64,000 nt of DNA from assembly GCA_023846275.1 (NCBI GenBank), contig CM043869.1, forward strand, positions 34,230,737 to 34,294,736. The letters are read 5' to 3'. Positions 48,470 to 61,281 of the stretch are shown piece after piece. Position 1 is the first letter of the stretch. Every line of letters starts with the position of its first letter. The position numbers and the translations under genes are program-made. The notes below the pieces were generated by a model. It was not told the origin of the DNA and ran no database searches. It saw nothing but the letters and a program-made list of their open reading frames with translations. Origin of the DNA: Vanilla planifolia. Taxonomy: Eukaryota > Streptophyta > Magnoliopsida > Asparagales > Orchidaceae.

Positions 48470-51400
48470 AGAAGTAAAAATTATAATTAAAATAAAGAAA
48501 TATGACTTTCCCTCCACATTTCAAGTTGAATGTCTTTGAGCATTTCATGCAATAGGGGATCAATAGTATGAAGTGAATGTATGGCATTATCATTCACATT
48601 GATATTGACATATTATAAATTATTGTGAAGGCAGTCAGTTAAAGTAATCCATTGCTAAATTATTAAATGGATTGAATTCATCTATATATAACCCAAATCA
48701 AATATTTTGAGGATTTGTAGAAAAACCTAGGTGCACTCAAATCACAATGTTTTCAAGCCTCATTTTTCAATAGGGAGTATTATCTGCTCTTGTTTTTTTA
48801 GACTTTATATTTTATAACATGTGTGATATCACATTTAGAGCCTTTGAAGCCTTGAAGTTAATGTCACATAGTGCAAGACCTTTATTAGCATCCTCTCATT
48901 CTTGTTGTTTCCTATTTATAAATTGTAAGACATCATAAATTTTATATATTATTTTGTAGATGCCTAATAAATAGTAAATCATGTAATTGTTAATACACAC
49001 TTCAATCTTTATGTTGGATAGCTCAAGTTGCTAAATTAGTTTCTCCATCTGATAGAAATTTGGGCCCAACTTTTTATTACTAGAAACCAACTCTTAGATA
49101 TGGATATCATATAATAAAAAAATAATTTAACATATTTTTTTTAACGTTTGGCCATGTCCAAAGTTATCACCTTAATTTTTTTCCAATCAATTTCTAATTC
49201 TAGCAATCATCAATAATATCATTTTCTTTTGGTAAACATCTTCTAATGGTTCATTGGTAGTTCGCAATAAATCCAAAAAAAAAAAACAATGAACTCTACA
49301 TTAGGTTGTTAAGGTATGCTCTTTGTCACCAAGTCAGATATGAAGCTAAGCTCTTAAGACATCCTTAATCATTATATTGTTGTTTTATAAGTTTGATACA
49401 GACTTGACATGTATGTCTTCTACATTAATAATACATGCAGGATCCTAATTAAGGTGTCAAAATGTCAATGTGTATCCTTAATAATAAGCTATCTATTATT
49501 GAAAATTTGATATAAAACTCCATCTTCATAAGTACAAGTGCACTCCATCTCTTATATGAAATTGGATATTCTAATACTTGACATAAGGATATTTAATTTT
49601 TTTCCTTGTCCTTAAATGTATTAGCTACTAAACAAGTCAAATGTAGGAAAACTTTTATGCTTTTATTCCAAGCCTAAGTAAAATGAGCACTATGTATATT
49701 ATTTAGTTTAAATACAATTTTGATAAAAATATCTAGATAGTTCCCTTAATACAATTAATAAAAAAGTTGTTATTAATGGATAAAAAATTATTAACAATAA
49801 ATAGTGAAAGACATCTATTAAGCTTGCTTTAAAAAAAACAATTTAATGCAACATCAATTACCTTAGATTATGTGTTCATTCCTAAATAATTTGAACTATC
49901 TAATTAAGAAATTATTAAATATAGATTAATCTTTAGTATTCCAATTTTACAACCAATCTCATAATAGTTTTAAACTTATATTTGTGATCATTTATAACTA
50001 TGATGTATTTATGCAAACTCTTTGATGAGAAGCACATATTTAGTATCTTTAATTTTTTGTAAATAATTCTTTGGAGGAGCTCTACATTTGTCTTTTGATA
50101 AATCCAAAAGTGTTAATTTTGTGACATTTTAAAAGCTTTTCATAGTAATAATGTGTGTGTATGAAGGTTACAAAAACTACAAGTTTACACGTTATAACAT
50201 TAGTTTAAAGATCTTTCATATTCTTATTATATTTTTTATTTAAATTGATGATAATTGTTCTTATGTTATATGTAATACATGATTTTTTATGAAATAGAGT
50301 TCTATGATGCTAACGAATAGAATAGATTTTGTTTAAATTTGATAATTTTCATATAAGACAAGTGTAGGCAAAGCATGTTGAAAAAATATGGTCTTTTTTC
50401 TATTCTTCCAACTCATTGAACGTTTAATCTATGTAAAAGACACTTAAACTTATTAATCATTTATTAGATTATTTGTTACCCTAGAGGAAATTGAGGTGTT
50501 ATGTGAATAGAAGTAATGCAAACTTGTCATGTGATTTAATTTATTTTATAGATTTGTTAACCATAAGTTGTGTGGAAGTTATATTTAAAAATGGGCATTA
50601 TGTGAATGAAGTCATACCTATTATACAAGGAGTACACATCCACAAAGAAGAGGCGATGAATTGTAAAAATTAAAAGCTTCAAAGAAACACAAATAATTTA
50701 ATTAGCTTGACAACAAAAGATTTAGCATATTTAATCTTGTTACTTTTGAAACACCTTTTAGAAAATGTTATTAGGTAATTTAAAAACTTATTGTGTTGTA
50801 TTATGAATAAAATATAACATATAAACAAAAACTTAAGTGGTTCTATTTAAACTTAGATCTACATCCACCACTAACTAAATGGTTAGGAAATAATACTAAA
50901 TCACTTACTTTATAAAGTCAATAATATTAGTTTAATAAAAGTTACAATATCAACTTAATAAATACCTATAATATAAAAACTTATAATATCAGATCTCAAC
51001 ATAGATATCTTCATATCACAACCTAAAGTAACTTAGATCATAACATAAGAATATACATATATGCATGATAAAAGAAATCATAATTCAAGCAAAGACAAAA
51101 AATTAATCTTTTTATTCTATGGATGCATATTTAGAAAAATAAAAGTAAAACTTAAAAAATGATAAAAATACTCTTCCTAATAAAACTATAAAATAATAAA
51201 ATACATAGTGATTATAACAATATCATAAAAGTTTTATAAATGTGACTTATTACAACCAATAATAAACTAAATAAAAACTAAATATAATCCATTGGATCAA
51301 CTCAATCATAATCTTAATGCAACTTATTTTGTATCAATCATAAACCTGTTATATTGATTGATGTGGTGCATATGTAAAATCAAATGTTATACTTTGAAAA

Positions 51401-51948
51401 ATTGAATAATGCACTAAATGATGTGATATATGAACTATTTCTAGTATGTTTATTATGGAATGAGAATGATAATATTATGTTTAAGCATATGTATTAGGAA
51501 TGCTATATTACTCACCTGAGACTTGACTATATGTCAAGATTTGTGCATATGTTGATATAATTATATATGATTATGTAAGTAAGATGCAATGACATTATTA
51601 AAATTATAAGAAAAGTTATGTAATAACTTATGAACCATATAAATTAAATGTTGAAAATACCTAGTGACGAATAAGCCATGTGGAATATAAAAATATTGAA
51701 AAGTGTTTGGGTATTGAATAAGTTATGTGAAATATGTAATGACCAAACTAATTAAAAAGTCTATTGGCATGACAAGAAAAAAATTAATGAATAAAATTTT
51801 CATTGTAACTTAACAAATTTAAGTTATATTGCAAACTAATTACTTGAGAAAAAAAAGCCAAAGGAGAAGAATAGAATAAAATCATATTAAAAAAAATAAA
51901 TGATTACCATGAGTTTGAATGCATATGCTTATTTATTTGATGATTATG

Positions 51949-51998
<50 letters not shown>

Positions 51999-53142
51999 TA
52001 TATAAACATAATACACACACATACACACCAACCATATTGTTGTTTAAATTATTATGATAAAGGCTTTAGTTATTCAAATCTTTTTTCCTTGATAAAAACG
52101 TTTCATGAGATATAATCTAAAGAATAATTTATTAGATTTAGTCTATTGCACTTGTTAGTGTTAACTTTTTAACTATATTAGGTTCACAACATAAGAAAGA
52201 AAAAGTATATAAATAGAATCAAAAATCTTACTATAATATACAAATATTGGAACTGTAATAATTTAAAAATCGTACTTATGATTGCATATTATAATTGTAT
52301 AGAGATATAGTAGATAATTGTATAGATGAACAATACATATATGTGTGTGATTGTTGTTGATATTTGTATAGAGTTGTATAGGTTGTAATTGTATTAGCAT
52401 TTTATGTATATGCATATGAAAAAATTATTGAAATATAGATGAAGTTATATCAATTTGAAATCTAAAGTATCAGGAACATAAATTTAAGTGGTTTTAGGAT
52501 AAATAATTTAGATATTGAGTTCATGTTGATGAGTAAAAGAATGTCATACAAATACTTTATAATGTATAGTTTTATATAGATATTTATTATATTAACCATT
52601 GAAAAAACAATCTCTTATAATCATTTTAAGTCATATTAAAAGTTCGCTCAATTATTCAACAACAACATATACAATCGAAATTGTTGACATTTTTATAGTA
52701 GCGTTTAGCTATTATAGAAGTCCTTTTCTTATGTTAATGTGAATCATCCCACATCATAGTCAAACAACTTTCGCTTAGCTTCTTGTCATGAGCAAAATAT
52801 ACATTTAAGAAAAATCTAATATACTATATGAATTAAGAAAAAGAAGTATAGTTAACAGAAAGAAGTTTTTACGTTTATCAAGAAAGTCTTATGAAAGATT
52901 TTTAATAAGTCTCTCTTAGACAAGAAGTCTTAATTTGAAGCCATCAATGTAATGAACATGGAGCACCTAGAAGAATTTTTATGAAGAAGAAAATTTTAAG
53001 ATTTTTGATGAATCCAAATATATTGACATCTTACTCATCTTATGATCAATGCAATGTACATGAACCACCACGAAAGATTAAGGGCTATACATGTTACCAT
53101 CAACTATGGCTATGTCATATCTACTCAAAATCAAGTTAGGTT
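48470..53142. other. AT-rich intergenic DNA, no gene seen
   Basis: ORFs here are short and motif-free. The only ordered structure is the dinucleotide run and hairpin at 51949-52028. Confidence 0.55.
51949..52028. repeat. (AT)n-(GT)n microsatellite ending in a perfect hairpin
   Basis: Roughly ten AT units run into about fifteen GT units. The right end forms a perfect 13-base inverted repeat: 51989-52001 (GTGTGTGTATTAT) and 52008-52020 (ATAATACACACAC), with the loop ATAAAC. Further AC-rich sequence beyond could lengthen the stem imperfectly. Confidence 0.85.
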
Positions 53143-55030
53143 TTGCAAGTTCTGTAATAATTATGGTTATCTTACCCAAGATCATAGGGTATTGATGGTT
53201 ATACTTGAGAAAGTTGATTAAGGAAGATAGCATAGAAAATGCAAGGAGATCATTGAAGCAATTGACCATACCAAGTTCATGATGAATCAGGTCATATGGA
53301 ATGGTTGTATAAAACCTGCAAAAAGATTTCCATACATCACATTGTTTGTTGGTATGCCTTCTTTTTGGAATTCAAGTTCTTTAGCAAAAAGCTTGCTTAG
53401 AACCATCCTTGAGAACCTCTGAAGTTGGGAGTTTATTGATAGCATTGTTAGGAGACATTTGAGAGGGTCAAATTTGCACATATTTGTGAGATCAAAGGCT
53501 TCAATTTCTATAGTATTCTTTATTCAAAAATCATATACAATGCTAAAAAAATGTTAATATAAATAAATTGAAAAGAATAACAATGCATTGAAATGAATGA
53601 GAACAAAAGGCTCATTATTTGAGAAAGATACGAGAGGGCAACATGTCATAACACATGTCTCTTTATTCACACCAAAAAGTTTAATGACATTGAGAGAATC
53701 ATTCAAGCAGTGATCTAGGGTTGAACCTCTTCCCATCGTGCTGTGCACTATGTAAATTGGGATAAATTGCCAGACTAGAGGATATAGGTAGTTATGGGAT
53801 TCATAGGCTTCGAGAATTGTACATGGCTCTTGTTACGTGGCATACAAGGAGGTTTATAACTCATGAAGATGCCCTTTGGAACCTACATTACACGTCAAAT
53901 ATGGCAACTGTTCTCTTGCTTTCTACGTTTACCATAGGGATTTGTCTTTTTGGAAGCTAGTTATCATTGTAGGGACTAAGCATAATATCATTTGGTTTAT
54001 TAATGATGACATGATCATCATCAGTTAATTTAACAACTGGATTGGTTTCATAGGAATTCAGTTGTGACCCACATTTCTTAACGCTTAGTTGGAGCTTCTA
54101 CAAACCCTTTTGTGTCATATGAATGTTGTGGGGAATTGGGACTCTAACTTACTTCAAAACTCTCTTTGGTGCTGAAATGGTTCAATGAATTGTATAATTA
54201 TCATGTAGCATGAGCCTCAAGTGATTGCTTAATGTTGCAACTCTAATTCTGCAAATTGCAACTACTCAACTCTTTATATTCCCTGCTTATAGGCATATTC
54301 TGTCCATGGTTATTCCTTAATATGCCCATAGCCATCACTTTACTACATGGGGCTTTACTTTGTAATAGATTCATGATTAAGCACTTAAGAATTGGATGGA
54401 CATTGCAACCATCTCTATAGCCACTTCATTATACTTCTTCTGTAGAATAGAAATTGTAAGCTCCATTTACAGCCCTACATGGCCTAGTTGTGCTAGTTTA
54501 TCTCATGTCACAATATACAAGGCAATTGAACACTTCTCTCAACCAAAACTTTTAGATATATTTAGGCTTTGGTGGCCCATCTTCTCTTTCTTCTCATTAG
54601 CAGTCCCCACCCCAAGCTAGATCAAGGTCAGTTGGCATGCTGCTTATACAATAGATGATAAGGCTGGGATTGGCATCGTGATCTAGAACTTGGATGGGCA
54701 ACTCCTCCTTGCTATAAGGGAAATTCTCTACATCTATTATTGTTATGGAGGAACGTGCTCTTCTTGTAGTCATTGATATGTTGTTGAGGCTTTTTTATTT
54801 ATCCTACGAAATAAGGTTGGGATTAGACTCTTCTAATGTCATGAAACAAGCTCCTCTCATTCAATGCAAAAGACAGATGATCACAATCCCTAGTGGGAGA
54901 TTAAAGCATCCAATGTATTTAGGGACGACAATATTACGACTTAGTAGATGGCTAGTCGTGGTTCATTTTGCAATTTTATGTGAATTATGGGTATGCCCTT
55001 GCCTAAAGACTTTGACCCTATATTATCTAT
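53143..55030 (+). pseudogene. LINE-like fragments (zinc-knuckle-like, post-RT and RNase H-like segments)
   Basis: A broken knuckle-like segment, CKFCNNYGYLTQDH, is at 53143-53183. From about 53810 the plus strand contains pieces such as ALVTWHTRRFITHEDALWNL, like the region after the RT of plant L1 elements. At about 54625-54800 there are KVSWHAAYTIDDKAGIGIVI and a following LLLAIRE, resembling the plant RT-associated RNase H domain (K-x-N-x-D-A-x..G-x-G-x-V-x-R). Stops and frameshifts separate all pieces, and the RT catalytic part is not visible. An open stretch at 54745-55032 may be a piece of the same domain. A host RNase H-like pseudogene is an alternative. Confidence 0.4.
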
Positions 55031-56495
55031 GATCACTTGTATAAACATCTCTAAAACGTTTTAAATATAAGACTTATGTTGATCATTTAAAAAGAAAGTT
55101 TAATGATTAAATTTAGTGTAAAAGATAATTGAAGTAAAAAAATTTTACATTAGCTTATTTATGTTGGTATCACATATATTCGTAGAAAAAAAAGCGTTAG
55201 CACGTAACGCAAGCATCAAGTCTTTCAAAAGGTTCGTTGGCGAGGTGGCTTTATGCCTTTTGCTAATATAACGTTAAACTTTTGATGATCTAAATTTTTT
55301 AGGAAAGACCTCATGAATTACGATCGTACTCAGGCTGAACTTTTTAGCAATTATTTATAGCTTGGAGAAATTCTAAAAGAATAGATGAAAATACTAACTA
55401 AAAGCGATCATAAATAACTAGGTTAGTTGAGATTAGTTATACTCAAGAAATGTAGAGCCAAGAACATACATTATGCATTGGACTATTACAAAAAGTGTAC
55501 AACTAATAATCTAAATTTTTAAAAATTGTAAGGTTTATAGCTTCAATGGTGTGGGAAGGAAGAATTTGATAATCTCGAGAGAGTTGCAACTGGAGCACTG
55601 AGGAAAGGGAGAGAGAAAAAATTTGGAAAGTGGGAGAAGTAAGTGAAACAGTAAATTTGGCAACTACTCAGGTGAGTGCACAAAGGGCTACATGGAAAAA
55701 AATTCAAGAAAAAGAAGAAGATGAATCTTATGGAAGCATTGTGGGAAAGAGTAAGAGTATGATTTGGCTAGGCAAGCAATAATCAATCCCTTTTGAAGTG
55801 ACCACTACAATAAAAAATAAAAGAAAATAAATAATATATTTTTGATGTATCAGATTAATGTTGTGTTTTGTTGTAACTAGTGGTTTAATCTATATAACAA
55901 TCTATATTTGCACCAAATAGATTAATCATAAATTATATGGGTGATAAATAATTTATTATTATTTTGATTCATGGTTAAATTATGGCATCTATGATACCAC
56001 TTATTTTTATGTACATTTTTAAAAAAAAATTATGTTCATATAGAAAACTATATATTTGAAAAGTCTTCTTTCTAACATAAGTTTGTTTGTTTAAAAAAAA
56101 CAAATCATGTTTACTTATTTAAAAAAATTACTCTTTGTCAAATTTCCTTTTAGTGTGCAAGTGGGTTTCGTTGAAAATCATAAGCCAATTAATTTAATTA
56201 ACCAATCATAAGTTTCCAATAAAAAAACATATACTATATACTATTTTTTTTTAAAAAAATAACCCATAATTTTCATCTAATTCATAGTGGAAGAAAGTAA
56301 ACGACCAATTCTAAATTTCAAGCTATTATTCAGAATGATGACAAGTTTTTGCAGCAAAAACAAAATACATAGCTATAATATTTGCTAAATTAGATTAGTT
56401 AATGCAACACATCTAATATGTTCCAATAATTAATGCTCTATTACATGTGTTCGAAAATAGAAAATAACGTGTCTTTCTCTCCCTTTTTGCTCAAT
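55031..56495. other. AT-rich intergenic DNA, no gene seen
   Basis: No motif, ordered repeat or coding pattern was recognised between the LINE-like fragments and the segmental duplication. Confidence 0.55.
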
Positions 56496-57165
56496 TTGAT
56501 ACTAATAGAGTGTACTTATATCACCTAAAATTGTTTAACTAAACAAAGTTATGCTAATGGTCACAAGCTTCGGAGGTAAAGCTATATAAATTTAATGTAA
56601 ATAATACAAATTTTGAGTTCATGCCAAATGCTAGGAGTTCATAATAATGCTAGTGACAAAAATAAAGAATATGAACTTTATTATATAAATGTAGCATATA
56701 CAAATACAATACAATTAAATAAATAAAAATCATTAAATTCTTATCCTTAATTAATGTTTTTGATAGTTACTCAATTGATTTACTTTGTAGAGTTCATAGT
56801 ATAATAAATTTATGGGTGTTTACCAGTTGTATAAGATTAAGAAGGTTAGTTGTCTTAACTAAGTTAAATCTTTTACAACTATATTAGCGCTCTACCTATC
56901 AAGATTATCATGTGAGTTTACTTGATAAGTTTAGCTATCTATTCTTTTGCTACATGTGATATTCCCTTTTCTAATATTTAAAAAAAATATAGAATAAGCT
57001 GTCACTTGGTTTTGAAACTATGTAAATATATATATAGACAAATATACACACATAAAATACCATCCATTTAAAAATCTCAATTTTAATGTGAGACTTGTTT
57101 ATTTGAAAAAACTATAATCTTTTAGCTAATTTAAAAAACTATTGCCTTTTTTATTATGCAAAACT
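56496..57165. repeat. Segmental direct duplication, copy 1
   Basis: It aligns colinearly with 58628-59310 at an offset of 2132-2140 bases. Shared landmarks include TTCATGCCAAATGCTA, GATTTACTTTGTAGAGT, ATTTATGGGTGTTTA, TATCTATTCTTTTGCTACAT and TTATGCAAAACT. Divergence is roughly one base in five or six by eye. The copy ends exactly where the TTC/GAA tract begins. Confidence 0.9.
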
Positions 57166-57297
57166 TCTTCTTCTTCCTATTCTTTTTCTAGTTCTTCTTC
57201 TAGTTCTTCTTCTTCTTCTTCTTTTTCTTCTTCTTCTTCAAGAGAAAAAAAAGAAGAAGAAAAAGAAGAAGAAGAAAAAAAAGAACAACAATTATAA

Positions 57298-57329
<32 letters not shown>

Positions 57330-58626
57330 TGATGATGATGATGATGAAGGAGAAGAAAGAGAAGAAGAAGGAGAAGGAGAAGAAGATAAAAGAGAAGTAG
57401 AAGGAGAAAGGGAAGAAGAGGAAGGAGAAGAAGAAGGAGAAGGAGAAGAAGGAGGAGAAGAAGAAGAATAATAAGGAGGAGGAAAAGAAGGAGGAGGAGA
57501 AGAAGAAGGAGAAGAAAAAAAGGATAAGAAGAAGAAAAAAAGGAGGAGGAGGAGGAGAAGAAGAAGAAGGAGAAGACGAAGAAGAGGGAGGAGAAGAAGA
57601 AGAAGATAGAGAAGAAGAAGAAGACAAACAAGTAGAAGAAGAAGGAGGAGAAGAAGAAGGAGAAGGAGAAGAAGAAGAATAAGAAGAAGAAGAAGAATAA
57701 GAAGAAGAAAAAAAGAAGGAAAAAAAGAAGAAGGAGAAGGAGAAGAAGAAGTAGGAGAAGATGGAGAATAAGAAGAAGAAGCATTAGAAGAAGAAGAAGA
57801 AAAAGAAGAAGAAAAAGAAGAAAAAGGAGAGAAAGAAGAAGGAGAAGTAGGAGAAGAAGAAGAAGAAGAAGAAAAAGAAGAAAAAGGAGAGAAAGAAGAA
57901 GGAGAAGTAGGAGAAGAAGAAGAAAGAGGAGAAGAAAGAAAAGGAGAAGAAGAAGAAGAAAGGAGAGGAGAAGGAGGATAGGAAGAAGAAGAAAAAGGTG
58001 AAGAAGAAGAAAAAGGAGGTGAAGTAGGAGTAGAAAAAAGATGAGAAGAAGAATGGCAAGGAAAAGAAGAAGAAGAAAAGAAGAAGAAAGAGAAGAAGGA
58101 GAAGGAGGAGAAGAAGAAGTAGAAGAAGAAGAGGAAGAAGAAGAAGAAAAAGAGGAGGAAGAAGAAGATGGCGAAGTAGAAGAAAAGAAAGAGAAGAAGA
58201 AGGAGAGGAAAAAGAAGTAGTAAGAGAAGAAGCAAAAGAAGAAGATAGGGAAGGAGGGGAAGGAGGATGAGAAGGAGATGTAGAAGAAGAAGAGAAGAAG
58301 GGAAAAAAGAAGAAGAAGACAAAGAAGGAGAAGAAGGCAGCAAAAAATGAGAAGTAGAAGACGAAGAAGGAGGAGAAGAAGAAGATATAATAATAGAAGA
58401 AGAAGAAGATAGAAGAAAAAGAAGCAGAAGAAGGAGAAGAAGTAGATGGAGGAAGAGAAGAAAAAGAAGAAGAATAAAACAAAGAAAAAGAAGACATAGA
58501 AGACGAAGAAGAAGATGAAGAGGATGAAGGAGATGAAGATGAAGAAGAAGAAGAAGAAAAAGATGATGATGATGATGAAGAAGAAGAATCATAACAAGAA
58601 AAAGAAGAAGAAAAAGAAAAAAAAGA
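57166..58626. repeat. 1.46-kb GAA/TTC tract with a strand switch near its left end
   Basis: From 57166 to 57239 the plus strand is pyrimidine-rich (CTTCTTC units); from 57240 to 58626 it is purine-rich (GAA with AAA, GGA, GAT and rare pyrimidines). The left part is therefore an inverted repeat centred near 57240, with matching arms built on GAAGAAGAAAAAGAAGAAG. A 51-59 base higher-order unit repeats near 57790-57910. The long minus-strand ORFs (for example 486 codons, rich in Ser, Leu and Phe) are artefacts of a three-base repeat lacking stops, so no protein is called. Confidence 0.92.
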
Positions 58627-59310
58627 ATTGATTCCAATAGAATGCATTTATATATTCTAAAATTGTTTATCCAAAATAGTTGAGCTAATAATGAGAGGCT
58701 TAGTAGTTAAAATATTTATATTTAATGCAAAGAGTACAAATTTGGGTTCATGCCAAATGCTATGAGTTTATAACCATGCCAATGACACAAATAAGTAATA
58801 TGCATTTTATTATATAAAAAGAACATATATTTATATAATGTAATGAAATAAATAGGAGTCATTGATTTCTTATTTTTAATTAATGTTCTCTACTTGATAG
58901 ATTTACTTTGTAGAGTCCATAGTATAGTGAATTTATGGGTGTTTATCATTTGTTTAAAATTAATAAGGTTACTTTTATTAACTATGTTAAATCCTTTACA
59001 TCTATATTAGGGTCATACCTGCCAAGATTACCATGTGAGTTTACTTGACTAGACTCATTATCTATTCTTTTGCTACATGTGACGTTCCCCTTTCTAATAT
59101 TTAAAAATAAAATACAAAATAAGATGTCACTTGTTTTTGAAAAACTATTTATGTATACACACACACACACACACACACTCATATATACATACATAAAATA
59201 TCATCCATTTGAGAATCTCCTTTTTAATGCGAGACTTATTTATTTGAAAAACCATAAACCATTTCCATAATTTAAAAAATAATGCCTTTGTATTATGCAA
59301 AACTCCTTTT
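58627..59310. repeat. Segmental direct duplication, copy 2
   Basis: Colinear with 56496-57165. It starts where the purine tract ends and carries an (AC)n expansion at about 59155-59178, where copy 1 has a short TATATATATAGACAAATATACACAC sequence. Confidence 0.9.
59155..59178. repeat. (AC)n microsatellite in duplication copy 2
   Basis: About twelve AC units. Copy 1 lacks the expansion, so it arose after the duplication. Confidence 0.85.
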
Positions 59311-61276
59311 CATATAAAGAATAAGCACTGCAACATATAAAATAACACATAACAACCATGCAAAGCAAATGAATATTAGAAGTTTCTACTTTTCTTATTT
59401 CTAATTTATTTTTCCTTATCATATGACCATTTAAATTTAGACAATCTATATAAAATAGATTGCTTGATTTTCATTGTCTATATAGAATTTCAGATTTTCA
59501 GTTTTCTCAAAAGATCACATCACTATGGGCTATATCCAAGGTTTTACCCAAATTAGGTCCACACTAAAATGATTACTTGACTAAGTCAATGATCTCATCT
59601 TGAAAAGCATCCTTTAGGGGTGTGTTGTGACTTTATCCAATTATGACATCTTCTTATAAGTTTACATAATATTTGTGCTTTCTTTTAAATGATTTAGTTC
59701 AACCCCTATTTAAAATCATCCTTTTAGTTTCAAACAAAATTTTTTATTTTATTCAAAACAATCTTTCTTTTTTATTTCCTAAAACAATGCAACATTCTTG
59801 TATGATTTGATGTTTTCATATGTAATATTTTAAATAAAAATTTTCATATGAAATCAATATCTAAAAGGAGCCTCAATATTATGACAAATATAACAATACA
59901 TACACATTGAAATCTAAGTATAATTAAGAAATTCCAAAAACATGCTAATGCTCAACCAAGCTCAAGCTATAAATAACATCAACTAAGCAATACATCAAAC
60001 ATCATTCCACTCGTAACTTAATCTAGGCAAATCTAAGTTTTAAAACAAGGGTTTGTAGTTGAAAATCTTTCGTCAATCATTTACATTACACTAATGTATA
60101 TAGATCATCATTCTTTTTGTTTTAAGGGTCACACCAAGAGGGATCAATTTTAATTGTCTAGTTACTTTTGCAAATTTTTAGAACCTTTCCTTGGCACAAA
60201 TAATTTTTCAAGTTATCTTCTTGATTGGAAACAACAAAATCTTCTCTCAAATTTCCCTTCCTCTTCTAATGACAAGCCAAAGAACTTTTTCCAAAATCCC
60301 CTGAGCAATTGAAAAACCCCTTCTCACAAGTTTCCAAAAATCTATTTGAGCTTCCTACCATTTCCTCTGCTTCACCTTCCAAAAAGGCTCAAAATCGCGA
60401 GAGTTTCGTCCTCTTTTTCAAAGCAAGTGTTCATTCTTTTCAATTGGCGCAACTCCTGACGATCGGCCACCCATCTTTTTTCCTTCGAGCATTTTTTCCT
60501 CATCTACATTTGTCAGTTTTGCTTTCACCTGTTAGGTTTAGGAACTTATGAAAATTTTAGTAGTTTTGGTGGTTGGATTGAGAGAGTCTTCAAAGTTTCT
60601 TTTCAAAAAATAGATGGGTTCTACCCAGGGTTTTACTTAATATAATATGACACCCATTAAGTTTACATGACTTTTGAGTATTTTATTTAGATCATTTTAC
60701 TTTGGACATTTTTAAACCATGTTTTAGGTTTTTTTTTTAATTTTTTCATTTCAAATTTGTATGTATAATATCTTCCTTTTATTTTTTTTAAAAATATACC
60801 CTTATTTATATCTAATTTGATATAATCAATTGTAATACTAAATACTTAAAAAGCCTTCTCCAACATTGAATATATGCATGAAAAACAACCAAAACATTTT
60901 AGCAAGGATTAAAATGTGTACGAATTTCAAATTTCTAATTTTAAAATACCTACCATTCCAAAGTCTATCTAGAATTATAAAGAGTCACTAATTTGCAACA
61001 TTAAATATCACAATGTTTGATTAGTCATTTTGGAACATATCATATGAGAATGTTACTAATATGGAATATAATATATATAAAAAAGATGAATAAATATGTT
61101 CATAATGCATCTGTCTTTGATTCCAAGAATTGGTCAAACCTAAGGAGTTCGTTAATTTCTTGAAGATTTCTTCAAAACAATTCCCTTTTTCCTTATTAAT
61201 TTTACTACACTGAGAAAATTTAAATGTGTACACAAACGATTGAATGGCCGTGGTTTAGCTCAATCCAATGGCTCTA
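59311..61276. other. AT-rich intergenic DNA, no gene seen
   Basis: A less AT-rich patch at 60300-60550 has an 80-codon ORF without recognisable motif and could be a fragment of a retrotransposon leader. Nothing else stands out. Confidence 0.5.
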
Positions 61277-61281
61277 GTGCA
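61277..61281. repeat. Candidate target-site base run for the right-hand LTR
   Basis: GTGCA directly precedes the LTR start. Its partner, if any, is off the window, so this is only a prediction. Confidence 0.35.

Noticed and set aside
57177..58647. Very long minus-strand ORFs (486, 287 and 194 codons) rich in Ser, Leu and Phe
   Set aside because: They are the translation of a GAA/TTC repeat, which has few stops in any frame. There is no domain, signal or start context.
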